From the NCBI GenBank assembly GCA_045110285.1, contig JBGCGA010000029.1:1-64000 (forward strand): DNA of 64,000 bases. The letters run 5' to 3'. The first letter of the stretch is position 1; every line of letters starts with the position of its first letter. Of the stretch, positions 52,489 through 61,695 are shown piece after piece. The notes beneath the pieces were generated by a model. The model worked only from the letters and a program-made list of their open reading frames with translations, did not search any database and was not told the DNA's origin. The position numbers and the translations under genes were made by a program. The DNA comes from Putridiphycobacter sp045110285 (GTDB taxonomy: Bacteria > Bacteroidota > Bacteroidia > Flavobacteriales_D > Crocinitomicaceae).

Positions 52489-53199
52489 TTAGAGATTAAA
52501 TGTAAATCTATCAATTACAATTATTGCTTTTTTTACAGCACTGTCAGATGAAATAAATTCGATATCGCCCATCAAGTTGCTACTCGTCTCTGTTGGATAG
52601 TTGTAATCTAAACTTAATTTCACATCAATAGGTATTTCAGAGAGCTTATCATCCGATTCTGTTAAAATAACGCCTTCGTAATCCCAGCTAAAACCCATAA
52701 ATTTAAAATCATTCCCATTCCAGGTTTCAAGCTCGTCAATCGGCATTCCCAGCCTTAATCCAGTTCTACTTTCAATACTACTACCGGACGATAGTTCTCC
52801 TTTTTCATCAAACTGAAAATAATTAGCTTCTATAAAATCAAGTTGGTCGTTATTTTTTTTCTGCCAACAATACTTAATGACGTGTTTATTTTGCGGATTT
52901 ATTAAGTAGGTGACTTCAACTTTTACCGTGCCCTCTGCGTACCATAAAATTTCATCTTTTAGTTGCGTACTATCAAATGTTTGGTACAATTCAAGTTTAG
53001 ACTTTATTTTGGCATAATCTTCAAAGTACTCAAATGACGGAACTTCTGGCATCCGTTCTTCCTTTTCGAGCCGAGCATTTGAATCCACGTCCTGAACCTC
53101 TAAGGCGTCTTGAACCGGCACAGCTCCTTTATCGGATTGCTGGGTTTGACAGCTCACAATAATTAGAACGGTAGAAATGTAACTAATATACTTTCTCAT
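52489..53199 (-). CDS. lipoprotein of unknown function
   Basis: The 236-aa protein has a lipobox (IIVSC, Cys about 17) and a mostly beta-strand body with no motif I recognise. It includes a stretch resembling small secreted beta proteins (RTGLRLGMPIDELETWNG) that is seen in lipoproteins of the phylum. It is preceded by a terminator for the large T9SS gene, so it has a separate promoter that I could not identify. Function is unknown. Confidence 0.8.
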   Translation of the reverse strand: MRKYISYISTVLIIVSCQTQQSDKGAVPVQDALEVQDVDSNARLEKEERMPEVPSFEYFEDYAKIKSKLELYQTFDSTQLKDEILWYAEGTVKVEVTYLINPQNKHVIKYCWQKKNNDQLDFIEANYFQFDEKGELSSGSSIESRTGLRLGMPIDELETWNGNDFKFMGFSWDYEGVILTESDDKLSEIPIDVKLSLDYNYPTETSSNLMGDIEFISSDSAVKKAIIVIDRFTFNL

Positions 53200-53227
53200 A
53201 AAACTACTTTTAGATCAGTTAATATAA

Positions 53228-53260
53228 CAAAAAAAGCCCATCCGTAAATTACGAATGGGC
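53228..53260 (-). terminator. rho-independent terminator of the first large T9SS gene
   Basis: On the minus strand an 11-bp stem with one mismatch (GCCCATTCGTA / TACGGATGGGC) with a 3-base loop is followed by seven T. It lies 23 bp after the stop codon of the T9SS gene at 53283-55598. Confidence 0.85.
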
Positions 53261-53282
53261 TCTTGAAAAGAATAAACTAAAA

Positions 53283-55598
53283 CTAGTTTTTCACAAATAC
53301 TTTTCTTGCACTTGCGTCAGAAGACTTAACTTCAATAATATATGTACCAGCTTCTAATGCTTCAACATTGATAGTTGAGATATTTGCATTGTTAAGCGTT
53401 GATTCATTTAATACAACTCTTCCTTCAATATCGTACACTGTGTATCCAGCAACTTCATTTAAGTTAGTGTTGATGTTTAACACGTTTGAAGCTGGACTTG
53501 GGAATACAGATAATGTGATTCCGTTTTCTTCAGAAACACTTGTAAAGTCGATTGTAGTACAAGCTGATTGATCAGAACATCCACCTTCTGAAATGATTAC
53601 AGCATAACTTCCAATTGTTCCGTTTGCACCTGCAGTTGGCGTAAAGTTTACACCTGTTGCACCTGGGATAGCAGCATCACCATTGTTACAGTCAACCCAT
53701 TGGTAAGTCACACCAGCACCAGTATAATTCGCACTGATTGTTGCAATTGCTGCAGTAACAGTTACTGAAGGATCAATCACTACTTCGTTTAGAGTTAAAG
53801 TTACAACACTATCACAACCGCCTACTGACGTATAAGTTTCATTATATGTACCACCTGTAGTTAAAGTTTGTGAACCAAAAGTATAACTTGTTCCTGTACA
53901 GAAATCGTCACCAAAAGAACTTGTGTATTGAGTTACTGGAGTAATTGTTGTACTTCCTGTAGCTGATGTACATCCGTTTAAAGAGCCAGTTACAACATAA
54001 GTTGAGGCTGCTGTAGGAGAATACATATATGAGTTAGAAGCTGTGTTTTGAACACTTGATCCACCAACAACAAAATCATATGAGGTTAACCCTGCAGGGT
54101 TTGCAGTTAAAGTCACTGGCGCAGAAGCACAAAAGTTTCCGTTTGCATCAGCATTAGAAGTAACAGTTACATCTCCGAAAGACACCTCAGCGTTAATTAA
54201 GAATGCACCAAAACCTACTTGAGGAGTTTGAGCTCCACCACCTGTAGGAATTGTGAAGTATGCACCTGGGAAAACACTGAATTGATCAGAAGTTGCTAAC
54301 GGAAAATACCCTGTATTTGCATTTGCATTTTGTCTGAATCCAACATAGACCGTTTGTCCAGCATAATCAACTCCACCGTTGATGAAATCTAAAGTTACAG
54401 GTTGACCTAAATCTGCAGCAGTTATGCTATAGTTAGCAGTAGAATCAACAATAACTCCTGAAGTATTTACTAAAACACCTTTAATAGAATTACCAGTTGT
54501 TGCAGCATCATTCGAAATTGTTGGGATGGAAGCCTTAACATAAGCTGGTGCTCCAGCAGGAACATTTACAGCAATGGCTAAAATTCCTGTTCCTGTATTA
54601 TATCCCAAACCACTACTTACTGGTGAAATTGGGGCAATGCTCATAAAAGAACAACTTACATTTTGAGTAGTTGTATCTGCATTGTTTGTGTTGATATCAT
54701 CAGAAGGAACTGATACAATGTATGTGTTTGTTCCTGTATTTACTGTTGGTACACCTGTAAAAGTTACAGTTTCAACAGCTCCTGGAGCAATTGTAGGAAT
54801 AGTTTCAACAATTGATGCAGTGTTTGCACCAGACACAGTTAAAGTAACAGGTACATTAGTTAAGGTTGTATTAGATGTATTAGTTACATAACCAAAAGCA
54901 TCTGAAGTTGCTTGATACGCTTTGTTTACATTTCCAAAAACAGGACGAACTGCATTTACAGTCATGTCATTTGCATTTGGGTTTGGTAAACCAAATCTAA
55001 TTTCTGGTCTGAAACTTGAAGAAGCAGTTAACGTTGCACCTGGAGTAGCTGTAGTTGTAGACTCCATTAGTAACCCACCTGCAATTGTGTTATTACACAA
55101 ATAGGTAGCTGGAACAGTGCTGAAAGTAGTTGCAGCATAGTCATATGCAACATAAATACCTCCACCTGTGTATGTAAATGCACCAGTTGTTGCCAAATCA
55201 ATATTTACAGCACCAGTTGATACAGGTAAAGTGATTGCTCCATTATAAACACTAGTCATAGTACCAATTGCCGTAGCCCATGTTGTAGACTTTAAATTTG
55301 TAACATCAGCAGTATTTTCAAGGTAGAATTGAATATTACCTGTTGCATTACCAGCTACACCAGCCGATAAAGTAAATCCAATACTAGTAATCACGTCTCC
55401 GTTAGTAATTGTATTTACTTCAGAAGCAGGGATAATTAGGTGTGCTCTTAAAGTGGTATGACCTGCAAAACCGTTTGGTGCTCTCAATTGCGTAGTTGAT
55501 CCATTGTTTGCTGGAGAGCCAGTACTAATGTTTACTTGCGCTTGTGAACCCAAAGCAGTAAAGATTGCAAGGGATAAAGTAAGTAATTTTCTTTTCAT
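53283..55598 (-). CDS. large T9SS type A sorting domain surface protein
   Basis: The 771-aa protein has a signal peptide (about 1-20) and an N-terminal beta domain that it shares with the next gene: RAHLIIPASEV, FYLENTADVTNLKST and GGIYVAYDYAA. One copy of the Bacteroidota repeat SYTFGSQTLTTGGTYNETY ... GGCDSVVTLTL is seen at about 570-605. A T9SS C-terminal domain follows (LSVFPSPASNVLNIN ... LEAGTYIIEVKSSD ... ARKVFVKN). It should be secreted by the type IX system; the cargo function is unknown. It is flanked by its own terminator. Confidence 0.92.
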   Translation of the reverse strand: MKRKLLTLSLAIFTALGSQAQVNISTGSPANNGSTTQLRAPNGFAGHTTLRAHLIIPASEVNTITNGDVITSIGFTLSAGVAGNATGNIQFYLENTADVTNLKSTTWATAIGTMTSVYNGAITLPVSTGAVNIDLATTGAFTYTGGGIYVAYDYAATTFSTVPATYLCNNTIAGGLLMESTTTATPGATLTASSSFRPEIRFGLPNPNANDMTVNAVRPVFGNVNKAYQATSDAFGYVTNTSNTTLTNVPVTLTVSGANTASIVETIPTIAPGAVETVTFTGVPTVNTGTNTYIVSVPSDDINTNNADTTTQNVSCSFMSIAPISPVSSGLGYNTGTGILAIAVNVPAGAPAYVKASIPTISNDAATTGNSIKGVLVNTSGVIVDSTANYSITAADLGQPVTLDFINGGVDYAGQTVYVGFRQNANANTGYFPLATSDQFSVFPGAYFTIPTGGGAQTPQVGFGAFLINAEVSFGDVTVTSNADANGNFCASAPVTLTANPAGLTSYDFVVGGSSVQNTASNSYMYSPTAASTYVVTGSLNGCTSATGSTTITPVTQYTSSFGDDFCTGTSYTFGSQTLTTGGTYNETYTSVGGCDSVVTLTLNEVVIDPSVTVTAAIATISANYTGAGVTYQWVDCNNGDAAIPGATGVNFTPTAGANGTIGSYAVIISEGGCSDQSACTTIDFTSVSEENGITLSVFPSPASNVLNINTNLNEVAGYTVYDIEGRVVLNESTLNNANISTINVEALEAGTYIIEVKSSDASARKVFVKN

Positions 55599-55911
55599 AA
55601 TAATATTTTTAGTTTGCGTAAAAGTATTATAAAACTGTTAAATAATAAAATAATTTGATTACTAAATCTTGCGTAATTTGCTTTTTTTTTGTTTGGTGCT
55701 CACTACCAAAAGTGAACATTTTTTGCAACAGATTGTAAATTAATATTTTAAATATATTTAAACAAAATACCACTACATGGAATAAAAAAGATTAAGACTC
55801 TATTAGTCAGTATAATTTAGCAACCATTCTTTGATGCGGTGCTTAAAAAAAAAGAAAAGCCCTCAAACATGACTGCAAGAGGACTTTTGAGAAGTAAAGA
55901 ATGACTAGATA
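55599..55911. other. intergenic gap between the two large T9SS genes
   Basis: This 313-bp AT-rich gap holds the leader of the gene at 53283-55598 (a near-consensus -7 element TACTTTTA on the minus strand, about 25 bp from the start codon) and the terminator of the other T9SS gene at 55845-55885. I see no small gene or RNA in it. Confidence 0.6.
55845..55885 (-). terminator. rho-independent terminator of the second large T9SS gene
   Basis: On the minus strand a 7-bp stem (AGTCCTC / GAGGGCT, with one G-U pair) with a 14-base loop is followed by TTTTC and nine T. It lies 27 bp after the stop codon at 55912. Confidence 0.7.
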
Positions 55912-58356
55912 TTATTTTACGAATACCCTATTAATCGATTTTTCTCCTGCATTCAAGGTTAAAAAATAGGTACCAGCTTCCAAATCAGCAGTATTAATTG
56001 TTAAAACATCTTGCTGATCAAACCAACCTTCTAAAACTTTTTTGCCAGTTGCATCATATACGACATATGTTTTAATGTTAGTTAAAGTGGTTTCAATATT
56101 TAGAACATCAACCACTGGATTTGGAAATAAACCGATTTCAGCACCAGTGTAATCTTCAACAGTTGTAAAATCAATAGTGGTACACGGAGAAGTTTCTGAG
56201 CAATTACCTGAAGTGACTTGTACAGCATAATTTCCTACAATTCCCATATCATCTGTTGGGGTAAAGCTTTGGGAAGTTGCTCCAGGAATGGCGTTATTAT
56301 TATCACAATTAATCCATTGATATGTTGTTCCTGCTCCACCTGCAGCTACAGTTAAAGTTGCCCCGTTTTGAGCAATAGACATATCTTCCAGTAGCACTTC
56401 TAAGTTCAATGTAATGGTACTATCGCATCCTTCAGCATTTGGAATGACTTCGGTATAGGTTCCACTTACCGTTAAAGTTTGACCATTATAATCATATGAA
56501 TCGCCAGCACAAATTGACGCATCAATGGTTGAACTAGACGTTTGAGCGACATCCAAATTTAGAGTAATAATGCTATCACAACCGCCAACAGCAGTTAATG
56601 TGGCTGTATATTGCCCTGAAGTATTTAAGGCTTGCCCATCAAAAAGATAAGTATCGTCTGAGCAAATATCTTCGGTTACTGTTGTGTTAAATTCGGTGAC
56701 AGTTGTAACTATTATCGGAGTTGATAAGCTTGTACAATTATTTAATTCCAATTCAACTTCATATGTTGTTGTTGCTGCCGTGGCTACATTAAAGACTCCA
56801 TTGGTATTAGATTGTAAACTGACCCCATTCCCTAAGAGAGTATAGTTATCGAAGGGAGTTGGGAAGGTAGTTAAAGTAATTGGACTACCAGCACAAATCG
56901 TATTTGTTGATGTGTTTGAACCTATATAAGTTGGTCTTGGCTCTACTGTTAAACCTACCATAAAGGGGAAAAATGGTGCTGCATTATAATAAGTATAAGC
57001 CCCTCCATTAATGCCGGTAGAAAAACTTCGATCAGTTGGAATCACAATAGTCTCTTGCATTCCTAATGGAAAATAACCAAGATTTGCGTTAGCAGTTTGT
57101 CTTATACCAGCAAATACCGTTTGATTAGCATAGTTCACATTACCGTTTAGTAACGGTAAACTGATGTTTTGACCGAGGTCTCCTGACGAAATAACGAATG
57201 GCAATGTTGAATCGATAATAGCTCCTGCACTATTTAAAAGAACACCTTTTATTGTATTACCTGGCGAAGCAGCATTGTTGGCAACACGAAAATCAATTGC
57301 TGTGATATTGACTGGTAGTACATTAGGAATATCATACTTTACTCCCAAAATTCCCTGAGCAGTGTTGAACCCGACAGCACTTGTTGCTGGACTAGAATCA
57401 TTTAAACTTAGTTTATCGCAATTAACCGAATGAATATATTGCAAAGAATCATTGAATGTTTGTTGATCTGGAGGAAGTGAAACTTTCACAATTTGACTTG
57501 GACTATCTCCCACAGGTACATTTGCAAAAGTTAATATTTGACTGCCACCGGCCCCTATTGCAGAAATAGTCTGATTATCAGTGTAAGTTGTTGTCCCAAT
57601 TACTTCTAATGTGACAACTGCGCTGGTAACCGCCTGTGTGCCGACATTTGTTATTTCCACAAGCACATCATTATCTACCGTTAAATAAGCATTCGCTGTT
57701 CCAATTTCAGTATTTATAATTGTTACTTCTAAGTTATCTGTAAAAGGGTTGATATATGTAAATCGAGTTTCAGGTCTATCAGCACTTAAATCATTTACAC
57801 TGTCAGATGGAGTAGAGACAGTTGTCGCGCTATAACGTGTGCTAGCTGGCAAATTGTTGTTAACCAAGTAAACTGCAGGCGCACTGCCAGTAACCGAACT
57901 CACATATTCATATGCCACATACAGGCCTCCACCTGTGTAAGTAAAAGGGCTGGTAATAGCAAAATCTGCCGGACCAGCAGCTGTTGGCACTACAAAAGGT
58001 CCGTTATAAACAGAAGTCATACTAGCAATTGCATTGCTCCAATTTGCTGACTTGATATTACCCAAATCAATAGTATTTTCTAAATAAAACTGTAAGGTTC
58101 CAGAAGCTGATCCTAGACCAGGCGCTTGTATATTTACTCCAATTTCATCAATTGATGTACCGGCTGGAATTGCTTGCAACTCATAAGCTGGAATAATAAA
58201 ATGAGCTCTAATTGTACTGTGATCGGCTGTACCATTTGGAGCGACTGACGTAGAAGTAAACCCATTATTTTCAGGCGCTATAATGGTTATATTCTGAGAA
58301 AAGGAGTAGTTAATAGATAAAGCTAAAATAATAATAAAAAGTAATTTTGTTTTCAT
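55912..58356 (-). CDS. large T9SS type A sorting domain surface protein, paralogue
   Basis: The 814-aa protein is a paralogue of the neighbour at 53283-55598: the N-terminal half has the same markers (RAHFIIPAYELQ, FYLENTIDLGNIKS, GGLYVAYEYVS). It has two copies of the CDSxxTLNL repeat (LFDGQALNTSGQYTATL ... GGCDSIITLNL and DYNGQTLTVSGTYTEVI ... EGCDSTITLNL, about 600-680). It ends with a T9SS domain (EIGLFPNPVVDVLNIE ... LEAGTYFLTLNA ... INRVFVK). It is likely surface-exposed; function is unknown. Confidence 0.92.
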   Translation of the reverse strand: MKTKLLFIIILALSINYSFSQNITIIAPENNGFTSTSVAPNGTADHSTIRAHFIIPAYELQAIPAGTSIDEIGVNIQAPGLGSASGTLQFYLENTIDLGNIKSANWSNAIASMTSVYNGPFVVPTAAGPADFAITSPFTYTGGGLYVAYEYVSSVTGSAPAVYLVNNNLPASTRYSATTVSTPSDSVNDLSADRPETRFTYINPFTDNLEVTIINTEIGTANAYLTVDNDVLVEITNVGTQAVTSAVVTLEVIGTTTYTDNQTISAIGAGGSQILTFANVPVGDSPSQIVKVSLPPDQQTFNDSLQYIHSVNCDKLSLNDSSPATSAVGFNTAQGILGVKYDIPNVLPVNITAIDFRVANNAASPGNTIKGVLLNSAGAIIDSTLPFVISSGDLGQNISLPLLNGNVNYANQTVFAGIRQTANANLGYFPLGMQETIVIPTDRSFSTGINGGAYTYYNAAPFFPFMVGLTVEPRPTYIGSNTSTNTICAGSPITLTTFPTPFDNYTLLGNGVSLQSNTNGVFNVATAATTTYEVELELNNCTSLSTPIIVTTVTEFNTTVTEDICSDDTYLFDGQALNTSGQYTATLTAVGGCDSIITLNLDVAQTSSSTIDASICAGDSYDYNGQTLTVSGTYTEVIPNAEGCDSTITLNLEVLLEDMSIAQNGATLTVAAGGAGTTYQWINCDNNNAIPGATSQSFTPTDDMGIVGNYAVQVTSGNCSETSPCTTIDFTTVEDYTGAEIGLFPNPVVDVLNIETTLTNIKTYVVYDATGKKVLEGWFDQQDVLTINTADLEAGTYFLTLNAGEKSINRVFVK

Positions 58357-58442
58357 GGCGGTAGATTTTGAGTTTTCTTAAATCTACTAAAAAAAATGAT
58401 ACCATTGACAAATAGGACTTAAAAACACTTTCAACAAGCCCA

Positions 58443-59978
58443 TTACCAACTTATTGGCATATAATCTTTCAAGAATTTTCCGCTCCAATGTTTACCTGAA
58501 TTAATGCCATCAATTAAAGGGTCGAGTACGCGAGCAGCACCATCAACAATATCAAGTGGTGGTTGGAAATCATGATCTTTTTCTTTCTTTTTAGCTAATT
58601 CTATTGGGTCCTCGTCAGTTACCCAACCTGTATCAACAGCATTAATAAAAACGCCGTCTGTAGCAAATTCACCAGCAGATGTATGCGTTAACATATTTAA
58701 TGCTGCTTTAGCCATATTGGTGTGGGGATGGCGAGGATTCTTTTTAAAAGTTTCAAATTTCCCCTCCATGGCCGACACATTAATGATGTGTTTTTGCCCT
58801 GTATTTTCATTCCGCATTAAAACAGACAATCGGTTACAGAGCACAAATGGCGCAATGGAATTAACCAATTGTACTTCAACCATTTCTAAAGTTTCAATTT
58901 CGCCCAATTTTAATCGCCAACTGTTAGTTTTGCGTAAATCAACCTGCTGCAAATCGGCATCAAGTTCACCTTCTGGAAACACTTCATTAGCGGACAATGA
59001 ATTATCGAAACTATATGGGATTTGCGACAATTTAGCTGAAGCCCTCAACCCTATGCCTGGGGCTTCGCCGTGCCATGTTACCGGCATATTTTTTTTATCA
59101 ACTGTTTGGTTGCTTAACGTATTTAACTCCGTTAAGCACTGTTGATGCGCTTTTAATAAGTCTTGAGCATAGTCAGGCAATTCAGTAAATGGTTTTTCTT
59201 CATTTTCCATCAAGTGTTTATAAAATCCTGCAGGTCGCCGCACAGTTTGAGCCGCATTATTAATTAGAATATCTAAGCGCTTATACTTCATTTCAATATA
59301 ATTACAAAAAATCTCTACACTTGGGATATGTCTTAAATCTAACCCGTGAATATGCAATCTATGTCCCCAATCGGTGAAATCGTCTTCTTTAGAAAAACGC
59401 AAAGCAGAATCGACAGGGAAACGAGTAGTAGCCACAACTGTTGCCCCTGAACGAAGCATTATAAGTACAATATGATATCCAATTTTTAGGCGAGAACCTG
59501 TAACTACAGCCACTTGCCCACTTAGGTCGGCAGTTTGAAATCTTTTAGCATAATTATAGTCGCCACATTCACTACACATAGCATCATAAAAATGGTGAAG
59601 CTCTGTATATTCTTTTCGACAGACATAGCAGTTTCTGGCCGACTCTAAAACTTTCTTTTCAGTTTGTTTTGGTAATTCTAAAAACTTTGGAGCCACAAAT
59701 ACAGCATCCTCTCTTGCCGAACGAATCCCAGTTTCTTTTCGGGCATGTTTATCACGCTCTTGCTGTTTTCGTTTGGCAGCCTTTTTGGCATCTTTTCTTC
59801 TTCTGTCCGCTTCTGTTTTGGTTGGCCGAGATAATTTGCCGGCGGCCATCATCAATTCTACCCTCTGGTCTTCTGGCAATTCAAATAACTGGTCAGTATT
59901 ATTCAATAGCTGCTTTAAGGTGTCAATACACTGCTGAATTTCTTCTTTGTTATTTTTATCGACTGCGGGTTTCATCAT
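58443..59978 (-). CDS. SDR-fold protein with N-terminal zinc ribbon and no catalytic Tyr
   Basis: I start at the ATG at 59978 (511 aa); the frame extends to a TTG at 59993 that lies inside a -7 box. A Lys/Arg-rich N terminus (about 50-85) precedes a CxxC...CxxC motif (NCYVCRKEYT and AMCSECGDYN, Cys about 117, 120, 135, 138). The Rossmann domain follows: VVTGSRLKIGYHIV and LDILINNAAQTVRRP. The Ser motif is INVSAMEG, but where YxxxK is expected the sequence reads TNMAKAALNML, with Thr for Tyr. NAD(P) binding is likely; the reaction is unknown. Confidence 0.88.
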   Translation of the reverse strand: MMKPAVDKNNKEEIQQCIDTLKQLLNNTDQLFELPEDQRVELMMAAGKLSRPTKTEADRRRKDAKKAAKRKQQERDKHARKETGIRSAREDAVFVAPKFLELPKQTEKKVLESARNCYVCRKEYTELHHFYDAMCSECGDYNYAKRFQTADLSGQVAVVTGSRLKIGYHIVLIMLRSGATVVATTRFPVDSALRFSKEDDFTDWGHRLHIHGLDLRHIPSVEIFCNYIEMKYKRLDILINNAAQTVRRPAGFYKHLMENEEKPFTELPDYAQDLLKAHQQCLTELNTLSNQTVDKKNMPVTWHGEAPGIGLRASAKLSQIPYSFDNSLSANEVFPEGELDADLQQVDLRKTNSWRLKLGEIETLEMVEVQLVNSIAPFVLCNRLSVLMRNENTGQKHIINVSAMEGKFETFKKNPRHPHTNMAKAALNMLTHTSAGEFATDGVFINAVDTGWVTDEDPIELAKKKEKDHDFQPPLDIVDGAARVLDPLIDGINSGKHWSGKFLKDYMPISW

Positions 59979-59990
59979 AATTTGAACTGA

Positions 59991-59998
59991 CAAAGATA
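59991..59998 (-). promoter_or_regulatory. -7 element upstream of the SDR gene
   Basis: On the minus strand TATCTTTG matches TAnnTTTG 12 bp before the ATG at 59978. It overlaps the alternative TTG at 59993, which argues for the ATG. Confidence 0.5.
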
Positions 59999-60043
59999 GA
60001 TTAGAATATTAGAACATGACCTAAGGAACAAAAGATTTGCAAC

Positions 60044-60679
60044 TTAACCTATTATTTTTTGATACACCAATTCAAGATCTTCCAATTCTCTGAATCCATT
60101 CGCTAACATGGTAAATTCATCACCTTTTTTAATGACCAAACTCGGAAACCCCTTAATGCCCATTTCAGCTGACAACTGAAAATCTGCCTTTGTATTATAT
60201 CTTGCCTCTTCGCTATTAAATAATTTTGAATACTCATTGGTGTCTATATTCAAAGTCTCAGCTATTTTTAAGTAAGTTTCTAATTTCCCAGTATCTTCAT
60301 TGTCTCGATAAAAGGCAATTTGAACTGCTTTAAAAAATTCATACTCTATAGTGGGGTCAATCATTCTGGCCACTACAACAGCTCTGGAAGCAGGTTCGGT
60401 ATCGTACACAAAATTGGGATCGGATAGAATGTCGAACGAAAAAGGTAAGCCCGTTCGTTCAGTAATTTCTATCCAATGCTTTTTTAGAAAATCTGCCATA
60501 TCAATGGCTTTTTCAGTATTGTTTGGCCTTAAACCACCTTGTACTAATCGTACATTCAAATCTGAGTGAGCATTTAAAAAAGTTTCTAAATTTTTTGAAA
60601 ACCCATAACACCAGCTGCACATAGTGTCTCCTATATAGATGAGTGCATCACCATCTTCTTTAATCCAATCAAAATTCAT
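60044..60679 (-). CDS. DsbA-family thiol oxidoreductase (FrnE-like)
   Basis: The 211-aa protein has no signal peptide, so it is cytosolic. It has the CxxC of the DsbA/FrnE group, DTMCSWCYGFSKNL (C21 and C24), the cis-Pro loop GIKGFPSLVIK (about 171-181) and an inserted helical domain. Related FrnE proteins act as polyketide isomerases or in oxidative stress; the partner here is not known. It lies between the SDR gene and the LuxR-type gene on the same strand. Confidence 0.88.
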   Translation of the reverse strand: MNFDWIKEDGDALIYIGDTMCSWCYGFSKNLETFLNAHSDLNVRLVQGGLRPNNTEKAIDMADFLKKHWIEITERTGLPFSFDILSDPNFVYDTEPASRAVVVARMIDPTIEYEFFKAVQIAFYRDNEDTGKLETYLKIAETLNIDTNEYSKLFNSEEARYNTKADFQLSAEMGIKGFPSLVIKKGDEFTMLANGFRELEDLELVYQKIIG

Positions 60680-60724
60680 GATGTAAAGTTAGGAAATGAA
60701 AATGTATCTGAAATCCTTTCCCGA

Positions 60725-61504
60725 CTAAAACCAATTTCCGCCTTTTGCCAATAAAGCAGCATCAGTGATGCTATTGCATTTCAACTTTTTAATAATATTT
60801 TTTCTGTGAGAATGTATTGTTTCAATACTTCTATTTGTAAGTATTGCAATTTCTTTAGATATGTGGCCTTCCATTACCAACCTTAAAACCTCTATTTCTT
60901 TTTTAGAAAGATTGTGATTTTTTTCTTTATTAAGTAACGGAAATTCTTTGTGCAAAATAACAGAAATAGTACCGTCAGCATTTATTCTTGAACCTTCACA
61001 AAATAATTTGTTTTCATTACACATATGTGTCACATCCGTCATGGTTCCCACAGTAACTAGTGGCAAACCATGATCACCATATATAATTACGGTTAATCTA
61101 TTAAGGATGCATCTCAGTTTTCCATTATTAGTATTTATTCTAAAGTTATAGGCAAACCTTAAATTCTCCGGTTCAAAGTCTTTTTCTTTATCAGCCGCAA
61201 TCGACACTTCTTTTAAAATTTCTCGATCTAGCAGCTGATTATCTTCATCTGGGATAAAATCATAGATAGACATGGGACCGTTTGTTTTTAAAAATTCGTA
61301 TTCCAAACCAAATACTTCTTTAACATTTTTGCTAAGGTGAATAAAACTCATATCTCTAAAATCAATTGCATATTCCAACTGATTTAACATTCCGCCCAGT
61401 CCCCCTTCATAGAAAGATGAATTTAGATACTGTTCATATCCATCAATTTTCTTGATCTCTTTCCGAAATTTAGAATCTTTCAATAACTGTAATACACTAT
61501 CCAC
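60725..61504 (-). CDS. LuxR-type regulator with N-terminal PAS-like domain
   Basis: The 259-aa protein has a C-terminal LuxR-type helix-turn-helix: LSKKEIEVLRLVMEGHISKE, then NRSIETIHSHRKNIIKKL (about 195-245). The N-terminal 180 residues look like a PAS-type sensor (about 30-170). There is no receiver domain or phosphorylation Asp, so it is a one-component regulator. The start is a GTG at 61504; no ATG is nearby. An inverted repeat (61517-61532) lies just upstream and could be its operator. Confidence 0.88.
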   Translation of the reverse strand: MDSVLQLLKDSKFRKEIKKIDGYEQYLNSSFYEGGLGGMLNQLEYAIDFRDMSFIHLSKNVKEVFGLEYEFLKTNGPMSIYDFIPDEDNQLLDREILKEVSIAADKEKDFEPENLRFAYNFRINTNNGKLRCILNRLTVIIYGDHGLPLVTVGTMTDVTHMCNENKLFCEGSRINADGTISVILHKEFPLLNKEKNHNLSKKEIEVLRLVMEGHISKEIAILTNRSIETIHSHRKNIIKKLKCNSITDAALLAKGGNWF

Positions 61505-61516
61505 AAAATTGAATTT

Positions 61517-61532
61517 TCACTAAAACTAGTGA
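61517..61532. promoter_or_regulatory. inverted repeat upstream of the LuxR-type gene
   Basis: TCACTA-AAAC-TAGTGA (6-bp perfect arms, 4-bp spacer) lies 12 bp upstream of the GTG start. A T-run follows it on the plus strand, so it can also be read as a hairpin. A role as operator is inference. Confidence 0.4.
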
Positions 61533-61554
61533 TTTTTTTTTTGATTTTTGTTCG

Positions 61555-61695
61555 TAATTTTGTTCCAACATATTAATTGTAGTCGTTTGTAATTATATGT
61601 ATTAAGTACTAACATCAAGATACTTAATGTAAAACAGAGAAAACCCAATTTCAAATAAACCAGCCATGTTTTTAAAATTTGGCTGGTTTTTTTTT
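61555..61695 (+). ncRNA. candidate small RNA between luxR-type and sigma genes
   Basis: On the plus strand a -7 box TAATTTTG (61555-61562) is followed by a stem-loop (ATTAAGTA / TACTTAAT, 61601-61608 and 61621-61628). A textbook terminator comes next: a perfect 10-bp stem AAACCAGCCA / TGGCTGGTTT at 61657-61666 and 61680-61689, then T-run to 61695. No plus-strand gene lies upstream for the terminator to serve. This predicts a transcript of about 125 nt starting near 61569. It could also be a terminated leader of the sigma operon. No TTG at -33. It covers much of the 339-bp gap 61505-61843. Confidence 0.5.
61657..61695 (+). terminator. strong rho-independent terminator without an upstream gene
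   Basis: A 10-bp perfect stem (AAACCAGCCA / TGGCTGGTTT), a 13-base loop and a T-run make this as strong as the exbD operon terminator. The nearest plus-strand gene upstream is more than 16 kb away, so the terminated transcript must start in the gap 61505-61656. Confidence 0.8.

Noticed and set aside
58717..59145. 142-codon open frame on the plus strand inside the SDR gene
   Set aside because: Antisense shadow of the SDR frame; no promoter and Cys/Phe-rich composition unlike neighbours.
61517..61550. Hairpin plus T-run as a terminator on the plus strand
   Set aside because: No plus-strand gene ends nearby and the stem is only 6 bp; a regulatory dyad for the luxR-type gene is as likely, so I listed it as such at low confidence.
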